A stretch of DNA of 64,000 nucleotides from Punctularia strigosozonata HHB-11173 SS5 (Eukaryota; Basidiomycota; Agaricomycetes; Corticiales; Punctulariaceae). The notes under the pieces are model-generated. The model saw only the letters and a list, made by a program, of their open reading frames with translations. It was not told where the DNA came from and did not search any database. The stretch covers positions 1,149,241 to 1,213,240 of the forward strand of contig NW_006767443.1 in NCBI RefSeq assembly GCF_000264995.1, in the 5' to 3' direction. Both the position numbers and the translations under genes were made by a program. Positions 60,678 through 64,000 of the stretch are shown one piece after another; position 1 is the first letter of the stretch, and each line of letters begins with the position of its first letter.

Positions 60678-62134
60678 ATGTCCAACCTCAAAGCTCACAA
60701 CCCCTTTCGAACGCCAGCCGTGACGCCAAATCCTACGGGCGAATCCTCATCGCACGCAACGTCTGTCCCGGTTTCTCTTCAAGGTCAGGCTGCTACGGCG
60801 CTGCAGGCTGGAGGTTCCAGTCAGTCGACGTTCTCGCCTCCCCCAGGGCCCCCACCCTCCTCTCAGCCAGGACCAATCCAGGAAAGATCTTCTAGTACTC
60901 CGTCTGTTCTCGATGCCGAACCTCCTCCGGCGTACACACCGACTCCGAATCCGTACGAAGGTGAAAGCACTGTAGAGCTTGGACCCAGGAGGCCGTTTCA
61001 GCAGGCACCTCCACCTCTTCAGATCATCTCCCCTCAGGGTACCGGGATACCAACGGCAAGCCTTCGCACCGGAGGGAGCTGGGCGAGTTATCCTGGACAG
61101 GACAGACTCGATCGCGCGAACACCACGCCGTCTCGAAGACCACCACCGCCCCGCCATCCCTCAATTCAAGTCTCGCCTTCCCCCGCTCCCGCCCCTATCT
61201 CCACACAAGCACCCCTGTCCGACTTCGCTCGCGACTTCTATGCGGCAGGTGGTGGCCAAGTCGGCGCATCATCCTCTGCTTCCCATCCGACTCCACCCTC
61301 GTCGTCTTCACCTGCCCTGTCTAGCCGATACGCGCCGCCTCCCGGGCCGCCGCCTCGTTCGCCGTCTACACCAGGTTCAAGACCTTTATCGTATCCGCCC
61401 GCATCGCCCACACCGTCGGGATCCGGATCAGGAGTTCCTGACGATGGGAGACCGACCAGGACGCCGGTCCCCGGGCACCCGCTGTTGAGGAACGGAGAGA
61501 TGCTGGTTTATCCAGCAGGATACGAGTGCCCTAAGTGTGAGTCCACTTCTGAACCGTGTCATGCAGCTACCCCTCATGCTCTCATTTACGTATAGGTCAT
61601 AATACCGGCTTCAAGTACTATGATCCCTCGCACCCCTGTCGTAAATGCTGGGAGAAATACTCTCGGCCGTACAGCGGCGCCGTTGCATACGCCCCCACGA
61701 ATTTCTCTGCGACACCCACCCCATCCACGTCGGGCAAGAGCTTCCAGCGACCGTTGCCGAAACTACGCCCAGCCGGCCCGGGCAGCGACCTCGGCCGTTC
61801 GCGGACGCAATCGTATGGTCGAAGGCCGGACTACCCCGGCGTTGCCAGCCAACACAGCTACTCGCGCAGCGATCCCCCTACAAATTGGTTCCAACCCCCG
61901 GGTATCCAGGTCGCGGGTGTGCCGGGGAACGCGGCGCCGGGATCGTTGGTGGTATGTGGCGCTGTTGTCCTTGATGGGCACTTTGGCTGATATTGTGTCC
62001 AGGTTAGTCCAGGAGACCCGCGGATAGGCGGGCAGCTCTGTTGGCGCTGCCACGGAAGCGGTACCACCTCCTTCTTGATCTTCGACCAGCAGACCTGCTT
62101 CGAATGCGGTGGTATAGGTAGGGTTTTCAGGTAG
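60678..62134 (+). CDS. Hua1-like proline-rich zinc-finger protein
   Basis: The long N-terminal part (MSNLKAHNPFRTPAV onward) is rich in Pro and Ser, with PPAYTP-type and PPGPPP motifs that could bind WW or SH3 domains. The C-terminal cysteine pairs are YECPKC (completed across an intron), HPCRKCWEKYSRPY, LCWRCHGSGTT, then TCFECGGIGRVFR before TAG. The CxxCxGxG-like repeats match the DnaJ-type zinc finger of yeast Hua1, a cytoplasmic protein linked to actin patches and ubiquitin. Two introns (about 61,540-61,594 and 61,953-62,002) keep phase. About 430 residues. A role in endocytosis is inferred from yeast. Confidence 0.78.
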
Positions 62135-62780
62135 TTATGTAATGATCAACATTGCATCTCCTATATTTGTCAATGGTTACGTTGACTCCCGGTGCATTCT
62201 CAACGTACTCGCAAATGTGCTAGCCCTTATTAACATGTTTTAAAATAGCATAGAACTGTAACAAGGTAGGACACGCACGTAGCTTCGTAGGCCGTAATAT
62301 AATACAGATACGGTGTTCGACACACTGTAAAACGTCTTCGATATACGTTAGGGTGAACGTACGGTGTGCAACCCGCGAGCTCTCTCAGACGACAGAGTGA
62401 CTTAGACGGCCGGGCGGAGGCTCGGTCGTCTGTCGTCCGACCAGGAATCGGGAGATTCCTTAGTCGTTCTGAAGGGTCGTCCGCAGCGGATAGCTTCCGC
62501 GGCGTCTTCTGTGATTCGGAAGAGTACTAGAGAGTACCCTGAGGCCCGTACTCGTCAATCTCCGGCGACTGCTGGCGAAGATACGAGATGGGCAACGTAG
62601 TATATTTCTGAGGTAAAAAGACAAAGAGACCCAGTTGCGCGCCCGTCTGCCAGCTGTACGACGCTCCTTCCCACGGTCGCTCGCGCCTACTCTACGCTGA
62701 CGCAGGACCCCTGTTTATAGGGTAGGATGTCGGAATATAGGTTGACCTCAAACAGGTCATTTTGTCGGCGAGGATCAGCC
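62135..62780. other. Intergenic
   Basis: About 650 bases without a gene. TGTAAC near 62,256 and GTTACA near 62,987 are complementary as LTR ends often are, but I see no matching target duplication, primer site or retroelement coding between or beside them. Confidence 0.35.
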
Positions 62781-63346
62781 GGATTTTGTCGTCAAGTATC
62801 CCGACGTCGGGCCTGCGGCCCCAGGTTTGTCGAGAGCCCTATTCCGACATCGTGGAAAAGCGGCTGTGGTGGAGCGTATACCCCCGGACGCCGAAATCAA
62901 GCCTCTATTGGCAGTTCCAGCTTCGGCATGACCCCGATGCGAAGCTTAGGAGTATCATACAATTTCGTATGAATTAGGTCGAATGTTACACGGTCTACAT
63001 CGATGAGGAAAAAGTATAGTATTTCGAGAATAGTATATGATCAGCGATTAGCCTTCCTCCGAGCCTCGATGAGAAAGTTGACCGCGACGAGGTAGGTAGT
63101 AGGTAGGTAGTATTACTCGGCGCGGTCCCAATACCGGAACAGCCGGTTCCCGAGGCCTCGCTTGAGGATTGGCTGAGCATACAGAGTGGCCCACACAGCA
63201 GCTGCCTCAGCATCAAGATCCAGAGTTCGGCTGTCCGGGCTGATCTGAGGGGCACCTGGAAGAACACGAAGGAATTGACCGGAACATATGTTTACGTGCG
63301 GGAATCAAGCAAACAGCAGGACTTTGGAGGAGGAGAAAATGGGTGA
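62781..63346 (+). pseudogene. Decayed coding sequence, family unknown
   Basis: One plus-strand frame shows protein-like sequence broken by stops: SDIVEKRLWWSVYPRTPKSS and LYWQFQLRHDPDAKLRSIIQ, a stop, VECYTVYIDEEKV, two stops, SLPPSLDEKVDRDEVGSR, a stop. It is then open as VVLLGAVPIPEQPVPEASLE, DWLSIQSGPHSSCLSIKIQS and GTWKNTKELTGTYVYVRESS to TGA 63,346. One stop lies in a short gtag repeat near 63,090-63,110. No intron model removes all stops in phase. I do not recognise the protein. Confidence 0.4.
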
Positions 63347-64000
63347 GCACGATACTGTAACAGCAATTTTTCGCCGCTGACGCGGATGAACGTGGCGCAA
63401 AATGCCAAAACGAGATCACTCAGTGCGGCTCAAACGCACCGCTCGCGACCGCGCTTCACTCTGAGCCGAAGCAGGTCCCCATCCGCTCACCACTCTCACC
63501 GCGATGTCGTCGGGTCATCCTGGCTCGAACGGCATATAGTCTATCCATGCCCCAGGGTGGAAAACAGGCTGTTTTCCGCCCGTCTCAGATTTGGTTGATT
63601 ACAGCCTACATGCATAGATTAGCAAGATATCAGTGGTCAGGAACCATCCCCACAGATTTTGAATCACTGCGCAGCCGGCCATAAAATGGTTATGGTCTGG
63701 AGGGTGCAGAGCCATTTGTGAGCCCGATACAGCAGTTATGGGGTGAGTAACCCTCTCTAAAAATCGCCCCAGGTCACCTCCATACGGCACGCATTTTTGC
63801 CCGATTTATGAACCGCTTTACCGTGGGAAATGGGAATGCGCCGAGTTTTTTAAANCGAAAAAAATATAAGGCAAGTGCGCCGAGTGATTATAAAATCAAC
63901 GGCTGCACCGGAGGTTGCGCCGAGATAACAAGCACTGTGGAGCCGATTAAGATCGACGCAGAAAAAAAAGNTGGTATTTTTACATCCAATATTCATCCCA
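63347..64000. other. Contig-end-like sequence with ambiguous bases
   Basis: An open frame to 63,598 (HRSRPRFTLSRSRSPSAHHS) could be a further exon of the decayed gene, but is more likely chance. The last 200 bases are AT-rich with A runs and two N bases (near 63,855 and 63,971), as at a low-coverage contig end. No telomere repeat is seen. Confidence 0.5.

Noticed and set aside
62256-62992. Possible solo LTR with TGTAAC..GTTACA ends
   Set aside because: No target-site duplication, the interior has decayed protein-like sequence, and no primer-binding site or retroelement protein is near.

Overview
The window looks like nuclear DNA of a wood-decay basidiomycete, most likely a member of the Agaricomycetes such as the Polyporales. 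The genes are dense and carry many short introns of about 45-75 nt with GT..AG borders. Several products are typical of such fungi: a laccase, a heme-thiolate peroxidase, a GMC oxidoreductase, P450s and expanded F-box and tyrosine-kinase-like families. This is inferred from gene content; no species was identified. The right end holds two ambiguous bases (N) and looks like the ragged end of a contig.

Layout. 0-8 kb: a conserved pair transcribed toward each other, namely a 5'-truncated IBtk-like RCC1/BTB protein (+) and mitochondrial Hsp78 (-). 8-12.6 kb: a group of F-box/LRR-like genes, one with a broken frame, one decayed and one intact. 13-19.5 kb: two tandem cytochrome P450 genes, each with 13 introns at matching places. 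The second ends inside a MITE-like element whose insertion apparently rebuilt its stop codon. 19.5-22.2 kb: gene-poor, with an intron-containing tRNA-Glu(CTC) gene and two chimeric repeat copies carrying pieces of that tRNA. 22.2-27.1 kb: a tocopherol-cyclase-like protein, a secreted family of unknown role, a one-WW-domain protein and a small two-exon gene.

27-48 kb: a mirrored arrangement. UGT1(+) and an F-box gene(-) sit on the left; an F-box gene(+) and UGT2(-) sit on the right. Between or beside them are a mitochondrial J-protein, RNA polymerase II subunit Rpb7, a GMC oxidoreductase with a GPI-type tail, coronin and a laccase with 22 introns. 48.8-54 kb: an RCC1-repeat/PHD-finger protein and a heme-thiolate peroxidase whose 3' part is out of frame. 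54-57 kb: relics of protein kinase genes. 57-62.1 kb: a tentative membrane protein, a Par32-like GRGGAGN-repeat protein, a secreted TNT-domain NAD glycohydrolase and a Hua1-like zinc-finger protein. 62.1-64 kb: decayed coding sequence.

How the genes may work together. Housekeeping genes are interleaved with oxidative and conjugating enzymes: two P450s, a laccase, a peroxide-producing GMC enzyme, a peroxide-using heme-thiolate enzyme and two glycosyltransferases. These could form an oxidise-then-glycosylate set for wood extractives or a metabolite. The evidence is proximity and known family chemistry only.
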